From: Knoellia koreensis
GTDB taxonomy: Bacteria; Actinomycetota; Actinomycetes; Actinomycetales; Dermatophilaceae
Length of the DNA stretch: 64,000 nucleotides
Reading direction: 5' to 3'
Assembly (NCBI RefSeq): GCF_013041615.1
Contig: NZ_JABEPQ010000001.1
Coordinates: 922,976 to 986,975, forward strand
Shown here: piece after piece, positions 1-8,499 of the stretch
Position numbering within the stretch: the stretch's first letter is position 1
Layout: every line of letters starts with the position of its first letter
The notes under the pieces: generated by a model
Told to the model about the DNA's origin: nothing
Database searches by the model: none
The model's input: the letters and a program-made list of their open reading frames with translations, nothing else
Program-made: the position numbers and the translations under genes

Positions 1-209
1 CTCCCAGGGCGGAGGGTTTCGAGACGCCCCGGTCCTACGTCGAGGTGGACTCCATCGACGACGCGGTGGCGAAGGCGAAGGACAGCGGCGGGACGGTGGT
101 CATGGAGAAGTCACCGATCAGCGAGACGAGTTGGTATGCCGTCATCGCCGACCCCGACGGCAACAACATCGGTCTCTACGAGGGTGTGACCGAGGTGTCC
201 GAGCAGTAG
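1..209 (+). CDS. VOC (glyoxalase/bleomycin-resistance fold) family protein, C-terminal part
   Basis: This is the last 68 codons of a gene whose 5' part lies outside the window. The frame ends at the TAG at 207-209. The visible part has the typical end of a VOC protein: a YVEVDSIDDA strand-helix, then ETSWYAVIADPDGNNIGLYEG, where DPDGNNIGLYE is the usual last strand with the metal-ligand Glu position. VOC proteins are small cytosolic metalloenzymes or binding proteins with varied substrates, so no specific reaction can be given. One copy of the dispersed octamer GTATGCCG (134-141) encodes its Tyr-Ala. Confidence 0.8.
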   Translation, partial: PRAEGFETPRSYVEVDSIDDAVAKAKDSGGTVVMEKSPISETSWYAVIADPDGNNIGLYEGVTEVSEQ

Positions 210-226
210 CACCCTCGAGATGACGG

Positions 227-1372
227 TCATTGCGGGGCGAACCCGGGCACGCTGCGCCCCAACCAGCGCAGGGCCGCTGGCAGCTCGTTCGCCCACAGCT
301 GCTCGCGGTGGCCGCCGGTCTTGAGCAGGAGGGTCGTGACGGACAGCGGAGGGCGCACCTGACGGAGGAAGGCCGCCGTCGGCGGGTAGGAGTAGCCGTC
401 CCGCTTACTCGACTGCACCCACATCGCGAGGGCCGGTGGATGCGTTCGGGCCAGCCGGACGAGGTTGTACCGACTGGGGGTCGACCGCCCGAACGGCCGG
501 TAGTGGTCGGTGAACTCGGGCGCGCAGGTTCCGCTGAACACCAGGGAGCCGCCGAAGACGGACGGGTGCAGCATCCCGGTCATGGCGGCGCACCAGCCAC
601 CCTCGGAGTACCCGGCCACGGCCCACGACGAGCGTTCGGTGCGCACCCGGAAATGCGTCGCGACGAAGTTCGGCACGTCGACGCCGAGCCAGGTCTCGAC
701 CTGGGGCGTCCCGGCCGGACCGTTGACGCACTCGCCGTCCACGCCCATCGGCACGTTGCCCTGGGGCAGCACGACCACCGCCGGCGCGACGACGTGGGCG
801 GCCACCTGGGCGTCGAGCGTCTGCTGCAGGTTCATCCCCGTCAGCCACGACTGCGGGCTGCCCGGGAAGCCGTGCAGGGCTTCGATCACGGGGTAACGCG
901 TGGGTCGCTTCGCGTCGTAGCCACGGGGCAGGAGCACGTCGACCTGGCCGCGCACGTGACTGCGCGAACCGTTGACTACGTAGATCTGCAGGCGCCCGGA
1001 CGACCTGAGCGCCGGCAGGATCGACGGGGTGCGGGCGAGCGGGCTGGCCATGCCGTGGCTCGCGGCGGCACGCGCCGACGCCCCATGGTGGGTGACCGTG
1101 ACGGCGGAGCTGGCTCCCGCGAGGTCGGACCAGCTGACGTAGAAGTCGAAATGGTCGTTGACCAGGGTGCCGACCAGGCCGACGACGACTAGGTTGAGAA
1201 CCACGAGGCCCGTGCCCCTCGCCGCAATGGCCGCCCACCGGCTGCGCACCCACGGGATTCCCGCCGCCAGGAACACGAACAGCCCCAGAGCGACCACCGC
1301 CAGCACCACCGGCAGCGCGGCGCCGGTCAGCGACATCATCGCCCGCCTGCCGACCACTGGCCGGACATCCAC
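227..1372 (-). CDS. Membrane-anchored alpha/beta-hydrolase (esterase D / antigen-85-like)
   Basis: A 381-residue protein with two hydrophobic segments near the N-terminus (about residues 13-38 and 52-72), then a hydrolase domain that probably lies outside the membrane. The domain shows an oxyanion-region strand with LHGFPGSPQSW (about 167-176), a nucleophile elbow GYSEGG (Ser about 257) and a late GGH that could supply the catalytic His. This layout is typical of the putative esterase family that includes esterase D and the mycolyltransferase-like antigen 85 proteins of Actinobacteria. The substrate cannot be read from sequence. The start is a GTG; an ATG-ATG pair 11-12 codons further in is an alternative. 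It is divergent from nadA. Confidence 0.75.
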   Translation of the reverse strand: MDVRPVVGRRAMMSLTGAALPVVLAVVALGLFVFLAAGIPWVRSRWAAIAARGTGLVVLNLVVVGLVGTLVNDHFDFYVSWSDLAGASSAVTVTHHGASARAAASHGMASPLARTPSILPALRSSGRLQIYVVNGSRSHVRGQVDVLLPRGYDAKRPTRYPVIEALHGFPGSPQSWLTGMNLQQTLDAQVAAHVVAPAVVVLPQGNVPMGVDGECVNGPAGTPQVETWLGVDVPNFVATHFRVRTERSSWAVAGYSEGGWCAAMTGMLHPSVFGGSLVFSGTCAPEFTDHYRPFGRSTPSRYNLVRLARTHPPALAMWVQSSKRDGYSYPPTAAFLRQVRPPLSVTTLLLKTGGHREQLWANELPAALRWLGRSVPGFAPQ

Positions 1373-1506
1373 AGGCGCGATGGGCGGTTCGCCAGGTCGC
1401 CGGTGCTACCGGTCCTGCTCATGGGGCCAGTGTCCGAGTGCCTGCTCCGAGCGGGCCGGGAGCGGGCTGCGAGTTGCCTGTGAGGCACCTGCCCGAGCCC
1501 ACGGCA

Positions 1507-1512
1507 TACGAT
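1507..1512 (+). promoter_or_regulatory. -10 box of leaderless nadA promoter
   Basis: TACGAT lies six bases before the nadA GTG, so transcription would begin at or next to the start codon. No Shine-Dalgarno sequence is present. The hexamer begins inside a CGGCATAC octamer (1502-1509). Confidence 0.5.
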
Positions 1513-1518
1513 CGGCAC

Positions 1519-2715
1519 GTGAGCACCACGACGGACAGTCCGCGCAACGCCCCGCTGCCCCTGCTGGTCCTCGGCCAGGGGACCGACCTGCGCACCGAGC
1601 GCGGCGTGGAGTGTCCGGGCGACCTGCCGGCACCCTCAGACCCGGACCTCGTCGCGCGAGCCCGTGCGGCCAAGGAGGCGTTGGGCGACAAGGTGTTCGT
1701 GCTCGGTCACCACTACCAGCGCGACGAAGTCATCGAGTTCGCCGACGTCACCGGGGACTCGTTCAAGCTCGCCAAGGATGCAGCCGCCCGGCCCGACGCG
1801 CCGTACATCGTGTTCTGCGGCGTGCACTTCATGGCGGAGTCGGCGGACATCCTCACCAGCGACTCGCAGACGGTGGTGCTGCCGGACCTCGCGGCCGGGT
1901 GCTCGATGGCCGACATGGCCGCGATCGCGCAGGTCGAGGACGCGTGGGAGGACCTCGTCGCGGCGGGCGTCGCCGAGCGCACCGTGCCAGTGACGTACAT
2001 GAACTCCTCGGCGGCGATCAAGGCGTTCACCGGGCGGCACGGCGGGACCATCTGCACGTCGTCCAACGCCAAGACCGCCCTCACCTGGGCACTGGACCAG
2101 GCAGGTGATGGCGGCAAGGTGCTGTTCCTGCCCGACCAGCATCTCGGACGCAACACCTACGTGCGCGATCTCGGTGGGGCGCTTGAGGATTGCGTCGTCT
2201 GGGACCCGCACAGGCCGAACGGTGGGCTCACCCCCGAGGAGCTCGAATCGGCGACCATGCTGCTGTGGCGCGGGCACTGCTCCGTGCACGGGCGGTTCAC
2301 CCTCGAAGCAGTCGAGCAGGCCCGCCGCGAGATCCCCGACGTCAAGGTCATCGTCCACCCGGAGTGCCGGCATGAGGTCGTCGAGGTGGCCGACGAGGTG
2401 GGGTCGACCGAGAAGATCATCAAGACCATCGCCGCCGCGCCGGCCGGCACCAAGTGGGTCGTCGGCACCGAGCTCAACCTCGTCAAGCGGCTCGCGGCGC
2501 AGTTCCCCGAGCAGTCGATCGCCTTCCTGGAGAAGAACGTCTGCTACTGCTCCACCATGAACCGCATCGACCTCCCCCACCTCGTCTGGGCACTCGAGTC
2601 CCTCGTCGAGGGGCGCGTCGTCAATCCGATCCGGGTCGACGACGAGGTCGCGCGGTACGCGCGGGTCGCGCTCGACCAGATGTTGGCTCTGCCCGGGGAG
2701 ACGCACAAGGACTGA
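1519..2715 (+). CDS. nadA: Quinolinate synthase A
   Basis: NadA condenses iminoaspartate with dihydroxyacetone phosphate to quinolinate, the first committed precursor of de novo NAD synthesis, using an oxygen-sensitive [4Fe-4S] cluster in the cytosol. The 398-residue product has the family's GHHYQRDEV segment (64-71) and three cluster-cysteine regions: CGVHFMAES (Cys100), GHCSVHGRF (Cys254) and CYCSTMNR (Cys342/344). GTG at 1519 is chosen because a -10 box sits six bases before it and because the upstream in-frame residues do not look like NadA. nadB and nadC are not next to it, which is unusual for Actinobacteria, where nadABC often cluster. Confidence 0.95.
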   Translation: MSTTTDSPRNAPLPLLVLGQGTDLRTERGVECPGDLPAPSDPDLVARARAAKEALGDKVFVLGHHYQRDEVIEFADVTGDSFKLAKDAAARPDAPYIVFCGVHFMAESADILTSDSQTVVLPDLAAGCSMADMAAIAQVEDAWEDLVAAGVAERTVPVTYMNSSAAIKAFTGRHGGTICTSSNAKTALTWALDQAGDGGKVLFLPDQHLGRNTYVRDLGGALEDCVVWDPHRPNGGLTPEELESATMLLWRGHCSVHGRFTLEAVEQARREIPDVKVIVHPECRHEVVEVADEVGSTEKIIKTIAAAPAGTKWVVGTELNLVKRLAAQFPEQSIAFLEKNVCYCSTMNRIDLPHLVWALESLVEGRVVNPIRVDDEVARYARVALDQMLALPGETHKD

Positions 2716-3385
2716 GCCCGCGCGGCGTGCCGTCGTGGGACATCGGTATGCCGCGGGGCTTGGTTTTGCTCGCGACTTGCCGTTCGCGTACGGGCTCGTT
2801 CGGGCTCGTTCGGGCTGGTTGTCAGACGCTGGCGACGCCCGAGGCGGTCTTGATGGCTCCCTGGGTCCGTCGCCTTCGCGATCGGTGGGGAGACAGGCGC
2901 TTTGGACGGGCGGGCTGTCGTGGAGCGGTGTCGCGATTGCGTCGCCTTGACGCTCGGGCATGACGCGGGACGCTCGGATGAAGGGCTTGGTCGTGGGCCG
3001 GCCTCGCTGTCTGCTGCTCGTGCGACCGCTTGGCACACAAGCGCTTTGGACGGACTATCCGGGGGGTCTGCCCGGATTTGTCGCCTTGTCATCGGCCAGG
3101 CAAAAGTCGCTGGGACGAATGGCTAGGTCTTGGGGTCGGTTTCGTCGACGGGCCGCTCGTGCGATCGCTTGGCACACGGGGCCTTCGGTTGGGGAGTCGT
3201 CGCGGGCCTCGTCGCCTTGATGTGGTCGCTTTGGTGTGGCCGTGAGCGACGTCGCGACCCGTGCACGATCTGCCGCCTCGTCGGTCTGGACCACCCTTTG
3301 CCGACGGCGCGATGCGCCAGTCACTTCCGCTTCAGGACCACCTGGCGCTTGTGAACGAACTCTCTTGGAAACAAACAGGATTCGG
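2716..3385. repeat. Gene-free stretch with degenerate tandem repeats
   Basis: No convincing gene lies between nadA and the HNH gene, and base use is visibly more T-rich than in neighbouring genes. Three tandem 10-bp units stand at 2791-2820 (CGGGCTCGTT twice, then CGGGCTGGTT). A longer degenerate unit recurs with a period near 139 bp. GCTCGTGCGAYCGCTTGGCA plus CAC occurs at 3016-3038 and 3155-3177 (one mismatch). GTCGCCTTG occurs at 2941, 3080 and 3211. GCGCTTTGGACGG occurs at 2897 and 3041. An octamer copy is at 2746. Short open frames on both strands look like chance. It may be a decayed duplication linked to the HNH gene. Confidence 0.6.
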
Positions 3386-3394
3386 TGTGGACAA
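3386..3394 (-). promoter_or_regulatory. DnaA box upstream of the HNH gene
   Basis: TGTGGACAA on the plus strand is the complement of TTGTCCACA, the consensus DnaA box of high-GC Actinobacteria. It lies three bases upstream of the -35 hexamer of the HNH promoter. This is an exact match; occupancy is inferred. Confidence 0.45.
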
Positions 3395-3397
3395 GTC

Positions 3398-3426
3398 TTG
3401 TCGGTGTGGGTGGGTTCAAGTACAAT
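3398..3426 (+). promoter_or_regulatory. Promoter of the HNH endonuclease gene (leaderless)
   Basis: TTGTCG (3398-3403) and TACAAT (3421-3426) are separated by exactly 17 bases, close to the consensus for the housekeeping sigma factor. The predicted first transcribed base falls at or one base before the ATG at 3434, so the mRNA would be leaderless. Confidence 0.6.
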
Positions 3427-3441
3427 CGAACACATGATCGA
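3426..3441 (+). promoter_or_regulatory. LexA (SOS) box overlapping -10 and start codon
   Basis: TCGAAC-ACAT-GATCGA matches the mycobacterial/Bacillus-type SOS box TCGAAC-N4-GTTCGA with one mismatch (A for T in the right arm). Its first base is the last base of the -10 box and it covers the ATG, an ideal place for a repressor. DUF222/13E12-type genes in Mycobacterium are known to be among LexA-controlled genes. Confidence 0.55.
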
Positions 3442-5845
3442 TATCGTGGAGCTGTTGCGGACGGTGAGCGCTGACGCTGCCCGTCTGGCGGATGCTCCAC
3501 GGCGTGCGTCGATCGATGACTTCGTCCAGCTGGTCGGCGACATGCAGCGCCTGATCAGCACCGCGCAAGCCGTGCAGACCCTGGCGATCGCGAACGTGTC
3601 CGCGATCGAGGACGTCGTCGACCCGGGTACCGGTGAGGTGGTCGAGCAGTTCCGCGGGTACGAACACCATCGCATGGACACGCCCGGGTTGGTCAGTGAC
3701 GAGCTGGGCCTGACCGCCCTGGGCGCCGACACCAAGGTCACGCAGGCGGCGGACCTGGCCGCGCGGTACCCGGTGGTGCTGGAAGCGATGGGGCAGGGGC
3801 GGATCGATGCCTACCGGGCTGGAATCATCGTCACTGAACTGCGCGATGCACCCGCCGATGCCGTCGAGGCGGTGCTGGTCAAAGTCGAGCCCTACCTCGG
3901 CAAGGAGACCGGTGGCCGGTTGCGGCAACGCGTGCGCCGCGTCCTGGGGCAGGTGGCTGCGGAGTTCCTGCGGCAGAAGGCCGTCCAAGCGCGTAAGGAG
4001 CGGTCGCTGCAGCGCTGGCCTGGTGACGGGCCTGGGGTCGACACCTGGGTCGCGTCGTTGCCGGCAGAGCAGTCGCAGAAGGCGTGGTCCGCGATCGACT
4101 CCCTCGCCCGCGAGTACGTGCGCGCCGGACACAACACGTGCATCGAGCAGGCCCGGGCGGACGCGATGCTCGCGTTCATCGACGGCAACGCCCGCGCCGA
4201 GTACGTCATCCAAGTCGCCGTGCCCGAGTCCCGCCTTCATGGCTCACTGGAGGGCCTGACCACGCCGAAGCCACAGCACCAGACCAACGACCGGCAGAAC
4301 GCCATGGCGGGCGCGAGCATCCCAGTGACCGGTGCCGGCGACGCATCCAGCGCAGCTCTTGCCGGTCTGGCTGACCTCGGCACCGGTGGCTCCAAGGGCG
4401 ACACAGTCACCCCGACCGCGGCACAGTTCGAGCGCGTTGGCCGTGCCGATGAGTCAGCCGTCGAAACCGGGGCGCCACCCACGGCGGTCAACACGGCCGA
4501 CCTCGACGCGTGGGTGCGTCAAGTGCTGCGCGACACCGGAATCGGCCACGCCTGCACCGGCAGCAGGCCCCCCATACCCGTAGGACTCCCAATACGGACA
4601 ATCCCCGACGACCGGAACATCGACGGGCAGGGCAGCCCAGGCAACACCATCGGCAACCACACCACCGACAGCGAAGGCGAAGTCGAGGTCAAGGGCAAGG
4701 TCGAGGTCAAGGGCAAAGGCCGCAAGAGGAAGAAGCTGCGTGCCGCCGACCCGAGTGCACCCGCGACCGCAGATGGTCGACCGGTGGCCTTGCCGGCGCT
4801 GGCTCCTCGGCGGGTGCGGATCGACATCCTGCCCTGCGACGAGTCGACCGGCGCCTACACCTCCACCCCGGTCAGCAGCTGGACCATCACCCCCACCGGT
4901 CAGGACAAGACCCGTGGCAGCGACCACGCCACCGCAAGGGCAGCCACCAGCCGCAACGGAAACGCGAGCTCGACAGGAACGGCGGACATGGCCGGGCTCA
5001 CCGGGGTCCCGGGCACCTCAGGGATGACAGGCAATGCCGAGAACGCGGGCTCGACGGGCAACGTGGGCTCGACTGGAAACGCGGGCCTGGCTGACGCGCA
5101 GAAGGCCAACGACTCGAGTGACGCGAACGATGCAAGCTACGCGGGTCGCGTCGGCGGAGCCTTCGCCGCCGCGGTCGTGCGGCGGTGCGCGGTCCCGGAA
5201 CCGGTCGTGATCGGGTACCGGCCCACCGAAGCCATGATCCGCACCGTCAAAGCCAGGGACGGACACTGCCGGTTCCCCGGCTGCACCGTCGCCGCCACGT
5301 TCTGCGACCTCGACCACGTCACCCCCTGGCGTGAAGGGTCCACCCTGACCCGGGTGAGCAACCTGATCTGCCTGTGCCGACGACACCACCGCACCAAACA
5401 ACTCCGCCGCTGGTCCGTACGCATGCTCCCCGGCGCCGTCGTCGAATGGACCGACCCCACCGGCCGCACCCGAACCACCCACCCGGTCAACCACCTGGAC
5501 CCCGACCCCGAACCCTGGCTCGACCCCACCGGCCGACCCCTCGCTGACGACACCGGCGCTGCAACAGACCGCCCGGTCGAGCTCCCCTCCGCGCTCGAGG
5601 ACAACTTCGAGTACCTGATCGACAGGTTCTACGCCGACACCGGCACCCCCGCCGCGCGCATTTCGTTCGGACCAACCCCGAGACCACCCCGCAGCCCCGG
5701 CTGTGACTTCCACACCGGCAACCCGCACCTCACCGCCCAGCGGCGCAGCCGCCCATGCCACTTCCCCGACACCAAGCCCAGCAAGCAGGTAACCACCCAC
5801 GACGGCCGGCACCAAGCAGACGACTACCCGCCGCCGCCCTTCTGA
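3434..5845 (+). CDS. DUF222 domain HNH endonuclease (13E12 repeat family)
   Basis: An 803-residue protein with an N-terminal DUF222 domain (roughly residues 20-290) and a C-terminal HNH nuclease domain: DGHCRFPGC (about 609-617), LDHV (His628) and a closing RRHHRTKQ near 655. HNH domains cut DNA using one divalent metal ion; the target of this family is not known. Relatives are usually 400-550 residues. The extra length is a low-complexity middle (about 290-590) with a KVEVKGKG basic patch and Gly/Asn/Ser/Thr repeats such as AGSTGNVGSTGN. The ATG at 3434 is chosen over an upstream in-frame ATG because promoter and LexA box end there. The gene holds no copy of the octamer common elsewhere. Multiple divergent copies per genome are typical. 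Confidence 0.85.
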   Translation: MIDIVELLRTVSADAARLADAPRRASIDDFVQLVGDMQRLISTAQAVQTLAIANVSAIEDVVDPGTGEVVEQFRGYEHHRMDTPGLVSDELGLTALGADTKVTQAADLAARYPVVLEAMGQGRIDAYRAGIIVTELRDAPADAVEAVLVKVEPYLGKETGGRLRQRVRRVLGQVAAEFLRQKAVQARKERSLQRWPGDGPGVDTWVASLPAEQSQKAWSAIDSLAREYVRAGHNTCIEQARADAMLAFIDGNARAEYVIQVAVPESRLHGSLEGLTTPKPQHQTNDRQNAMAGASIPVTGAGDASSAALAGLADLGTGGSKGDTVTPTAAQFERVGRADESAVETGAPPTAVNTADLDAWVRQVLRDTGIGHACTGSRPPIPVGLPIRTIPDDRNIDGQGSPGNTIGNHTTDSEGEVEVKGKVEVKGKGRKRKKLRAADPSAPATADGRPVALPALAPRRVRIDILPCDESTGAYTSTPVSSWTITPTGQDKTRGSDHATARAATSRNGNASSTGTADMAGLTGVPGTSGMTGNAENAGSTGNVGSTGNAGLADAQKANDSSDANDASYAGRVGGAFAAAVVRRCAVPEPVVIGYRPTEAMIRTVKARDGHCRFPGCTVAATFCDLDHVTPWREGSTLTRVSNLICLCRRHHRTKQLRRWSVRMLPGAVVEWTDPTGRTRTTHPVNHLDPDPEPWLDPTGRPLADDTGAATDRPVELPSALEDNFEYLIDRFYADTGTPAARISFGPTPRPPRSPGCDFHTGNPHLTAQRRSRPCHFPDTKPSKQVTTHDGRHQADDYPPPPF

Positions 5846-6024
5846 CCACGCCCCCAAGAAACCAGCTATGCGACATACCGGGTGATCACTGCCAATCCGG
5901 CACGAATCACTCACGGACACAACGGATTTCGCCTACGCCTCTTGGCCGATTCACAACCCCACGACGAGCGAGGACACTGACTGCTGGTTGCAGGGACATC
6001 TCATCACGCACGCTCGGAGGGGTC

Positions 6025-7188
6025 ATGCCAGCCAACCCACTACGCCGCAGAACCAGCCACACCCGTCGACCATCCCGCGCCGCCCTCGCTCTGGGCGCCA
6101 CGGCTGCACTCACCGCCCTCGCGGCCCTCCCCGCCTCAGCCGCAACGGCCCTTAACGCCGCCTCCGGACCGACCGTCGTCGCCTCCGGACTCGACAACCC
6201 GCGCCAGCTCGCCGTCACCGCCTCCGGTGACGTCTACGTCGCCGAAGCCGGCCGCGGCGGCGCCGGCCCGTGCCACGCGGGTCCCGAGGGAGAGTCCTGC
6301 TTCGGCACCACCGGCGCCGTGACGGTCGCACCACGACACGGCACCCAGCACCGCATCGTCACCGGGCTCCCGTCGATGGCGGCACCAGACGGATCCGGCG
6401 CCATCGGCCCCAGCGACGTCGAACCGGTCGGCAGCGGCCAGGCCCTGGTCCTCATCGGCCTCGGCGCCAACCCCGGCCTGCGCGACACCCTCCCCGCCGC
6501 CGGCCGCAAGCTCGCCACCCTCCAGCTCGTCGGCCCGGGCAACAGCAGCAAGACGCTGTCCGACCTCGGCGCCTTCGAGGCGCGCACCAACCCCATCCAC
6601 GACCCGGACAGCAACCCAGTCTCGATCGCCAAGGACGGCAACGGATTCATGATCGCGGACGCCGGCGGCAACACGGTGGTCCGCACCGACCGGCTGGGCA
6701 AGTCATCCACTGTGGCCGTGTTCGACGACCAGCTCGCCACCGCACCACCGTTCCTCGGCCTGCCACCCGGGACCAAGATGCCCGCCCAGGCCGTGCCGAC
6801 CGCAGCAGCCAAGGGGCCCGACGGCGCCTGGTACGTCAGCCAGCTCACCGGGTTCCCCTTCGAGCCGGGCCTGGCGAAGATCTACCGAGTCGTTCCCGGG
6901 CACGCACCGACCGTCTACGCCAGTGGGCTGACCAACGTCACCTCGCTCGCGTGGTCACCCAGCGGCCACCTGTATGCCGTCCAGATCGCCGACGGTGGTC
7001 TGCTCGCCTCCGAGGGGCTGCCGATGGGGTCACTGCTGCGGATCACCCCCGGCGCCAGCTCGCACACGGCGGTCGCCGGCCCGCTGCCTGCCCCCTACGG
7101 CGTCGCGATCTCGGGCAGCTCGGCCTACGTGTCCACCTGCGCGGTCTGCCCCGGCGGTGGACGGGTCATGCGAATCCCGTTGTCCTGA
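6025..7188 (+). CDS. Secreted ScyD/ScyE-like beta-propeller protein
   Basis: A 387-residue product. It starts with an Arg-rich n-region, a hydrophobic stretch (AALALGATAALTALAALP) and an ASA-A cleavage site, so it is exported. The mature part begins PTVVASGLDNPRQLAV and has AEAGRGGAGPC and CFGTTGAV, features of the ScyD/ScyE family of predicted six-bladed (NHL/SMP-30-like) beta-propellers. Paired cysteines near the N- and C-termini (CAVCPGGG) could form disulfides outside the cell. The family name comes from cyanobacterial scytonemin clusters; the role in Actinobacteria is unknown. The ATG at 6025 has a GGAGGGG ribosome site just upstream (6016-6022). The 179-base gap before it shows no clear signals. 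Confidence 0.75.
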   Translation: MPANPLRRRTSHTRRPSRAALALGATAALTALAALPASAATALNAASGPTVVASGLDNPRQLAVTASGDVYVAEAGRGGAGPCHAGPEGESCFGTTGAVTVAPRHGTQHRIVTGLPSMAAPDGSGAIGPSDVEPVGSGQALVLIGLGANPGLRDTLPAAGRKLATLQLVGPGNSSKTLSDLGAFEARTNPIHDPDSNPVSIAKDGNGFMIADAGGNTVVRTDRLGKSSTVAVFDDQLATAPPFLGLPPGTKMPAQAVPTAAAKGPDGAWYVSQLTGFPFEPGLAKIYRVVPGHAPTVYASGLTNVTSLAWSPSGHLYAVQIADGGLLASEGLPMGSLLRITPGASSHTAVAGPLPAPYGVAISGSSAYVSTCAVCPGGGRVMRIPLS

Positions 7189-7216
7189 AGGGCGTTCGAA
7201 AGCAGATTGGCCGGAT

Positions 7217-7257
7217 TGGGCTGGCTGGCGCGGCGGCGGGACGCGTCAGCCAGCCCA
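7217..7257. terminator. Bidirectional hairpin terminator
   Basis: Arms 7217-7232 and 7242-7257 pair over 16 positions with one G-T wobble and a nine-base loop. It lies between two convergent genes (stops at 7188 and 7264) and can serve both. There is no T-run, as is common in high-GC Actinobacteria. Confidence 0.6.
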
Positions 7258-7263
7258 CACCGT

Positions 7264-8499
7264 TCAGGCGGTCAGCTCCTCCACCGCGAGCGTCAGCCCC
7301 GCGGCGCGCAAGCGTTCGACGAGCACGTCACCCATGGCGGTTGCGGGCGTCAGCACACCTGCGACCGCCGGGAGCCGCTCCCCGTCCAGTGCCAACGCAA
7401 GAGCCGACTCTCCCAGCATCACGGCCGTCGCGGCATACCCGGGGTCACCCTGTCCGGCCACGGTCGACAGATAGCGCCGCCCCGACGAGGTGGTCGTCCG
7501 GATCTTCATCTGGAACCACCCGGCAGCCCGCGCCTCCTCGCTCGGCCCCTCCCCCGGCTTCGGCGCGAACCGGTCGATGACCGGACGCGTCCGCTCGTTC
7601 GCCATGCCTGCCATGGCCGCACCCAGCGCCGCGGTCATCGCGAGCGCCCGCAGCCGCCCCTTCACCCCGCGACCGTATGCCGCGAGCTCCCGGTAGCGGA
7701 ACCGTCGCCCATACGCGTGGCCGGCAAGTGCGTTGCTACGTCTCACGATTCGCGTGTTGAAGGCGGCCATGACGAACGGTCCCACCCACTGACCGGTGTC
7801 CGCGTCCACGAACACCGACCGGTTGTCCCTCTCCGACCCGAGGTCGGGTTCGGACGCACGGTCGGGACTCACGGCATACGGGTCGAGGACGACCTTCATG
7901 AGCGAACGGTCGGCCATCACGGCGTCGACCTGTGTGCGCGACGAGTCGATCGTGCCACCGGAGAAGCCGCCCTTCATCCGGGCCAGCAGGGTCGTGTCGC
8001 CCAGGTCGCCGGCACCGTCGGCCTCCGCCCGCTCGTGCAGCAGGAGGACGCCCAGGTCGGACGGGATCGAGTCGTAGCCACACGCGTTGACGATGCGCGC
8101 GCCACTCGCCAGCGCCGTCCGGTGCAGCTCGTCGGCGAGCCGGCGCACGAACAGCACCTCGCCGGTGAGGTCTGCGTAGTGGGTCCCTGCCTCGGCGCAC
8201 GCCCGGGCCAGCGGCAGTCCGTACTTGAGGTAGGGCCCGACGGTCGTCACGACGGCGGTCGTCGAGGCCGCCAGGTCCGCCAAGGCCTTCGCGTCCGCCG
8301 CATCCGCCACCAGCACCGGCCACTCCCGCGCCGCACCCGGGAGCCCCGCACGCACGGCCTCGAGCCGCTCCCGCGACCGCCCGGCCAACGCGATCCGCGC
8401 CCCGGCGGGTGCGTGTTCGGCGAGGTAACCCGCGAGCAGCTTGCCCACGAAACCGGTCGCCCCGAAGACGACGAGGTCGTGCTCGCGCAGGGTGCTCAT
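7264..8499 (-). CDS. Saccharopine-dehydrogenase-like / trans-acting enoyl reductase family protein
   Basis: A 411-residue protein starting with a Rossmann NAD(P)-binding motif (VVFGATGFVGKLLAGYL, residues 9-25) and the GRS-R-LE segment typical of saccharopine dehydrogenase-like reductases. The pattern of VVTTVGPYLKYG, YADLTGE and CGYDSIPSDLG matches the actinobacterial group annotated as trans-acting enoyl reductase, after the mycobacterial phthiocerol/phenolglycolipid enzyme. Lipid modification is possible but not shown by context. Its ATG overlaps the stop of the upstream gene by four bases (ATGA), so the two are probably translated together. Confidence 0.8.
   Translation of the reverse strand: MSTLREHDLVVFGATGFVGKLLAGYLAEHAPAGARIALAGRSRERLEAVRAGLPGAAREWPVLVADAADAKALADLAASTTAVVTTVGPYLKYGLPLARACAEAGTHYADLTGEVLFVRRLADELHRTALASGARIVNACGYDSIPSDLGVLLLHERAEADGAGDLGDTTLLARMKGGFSGGTIDSSRTQVDAVMADRSLMKVVLDPYAVSPDRASEPDLGSERDNRSVFVDADTGQWVGPFVMAAFNTRIVRRSNALAGHAYGRRFRYRELAAYGRGVKGRLRALAMTAALGAAMAGMANERTRPVIDRFAPKPGEGPSEEARAAGWFQMKIRTTTSSGRRYLSTVAGQGDPGYAATAVMLGESALALALDGERLPAVAGVLTPATAMGDVLVERLRAAGLTLAVEELTA

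Noticed and set aside
5018-5920. Minus-strand 300-codon frame opposite the HNH domain
   Set aside because: Shadow of the HNH gene; the HNH motifs on the plus strand are clear and complete.
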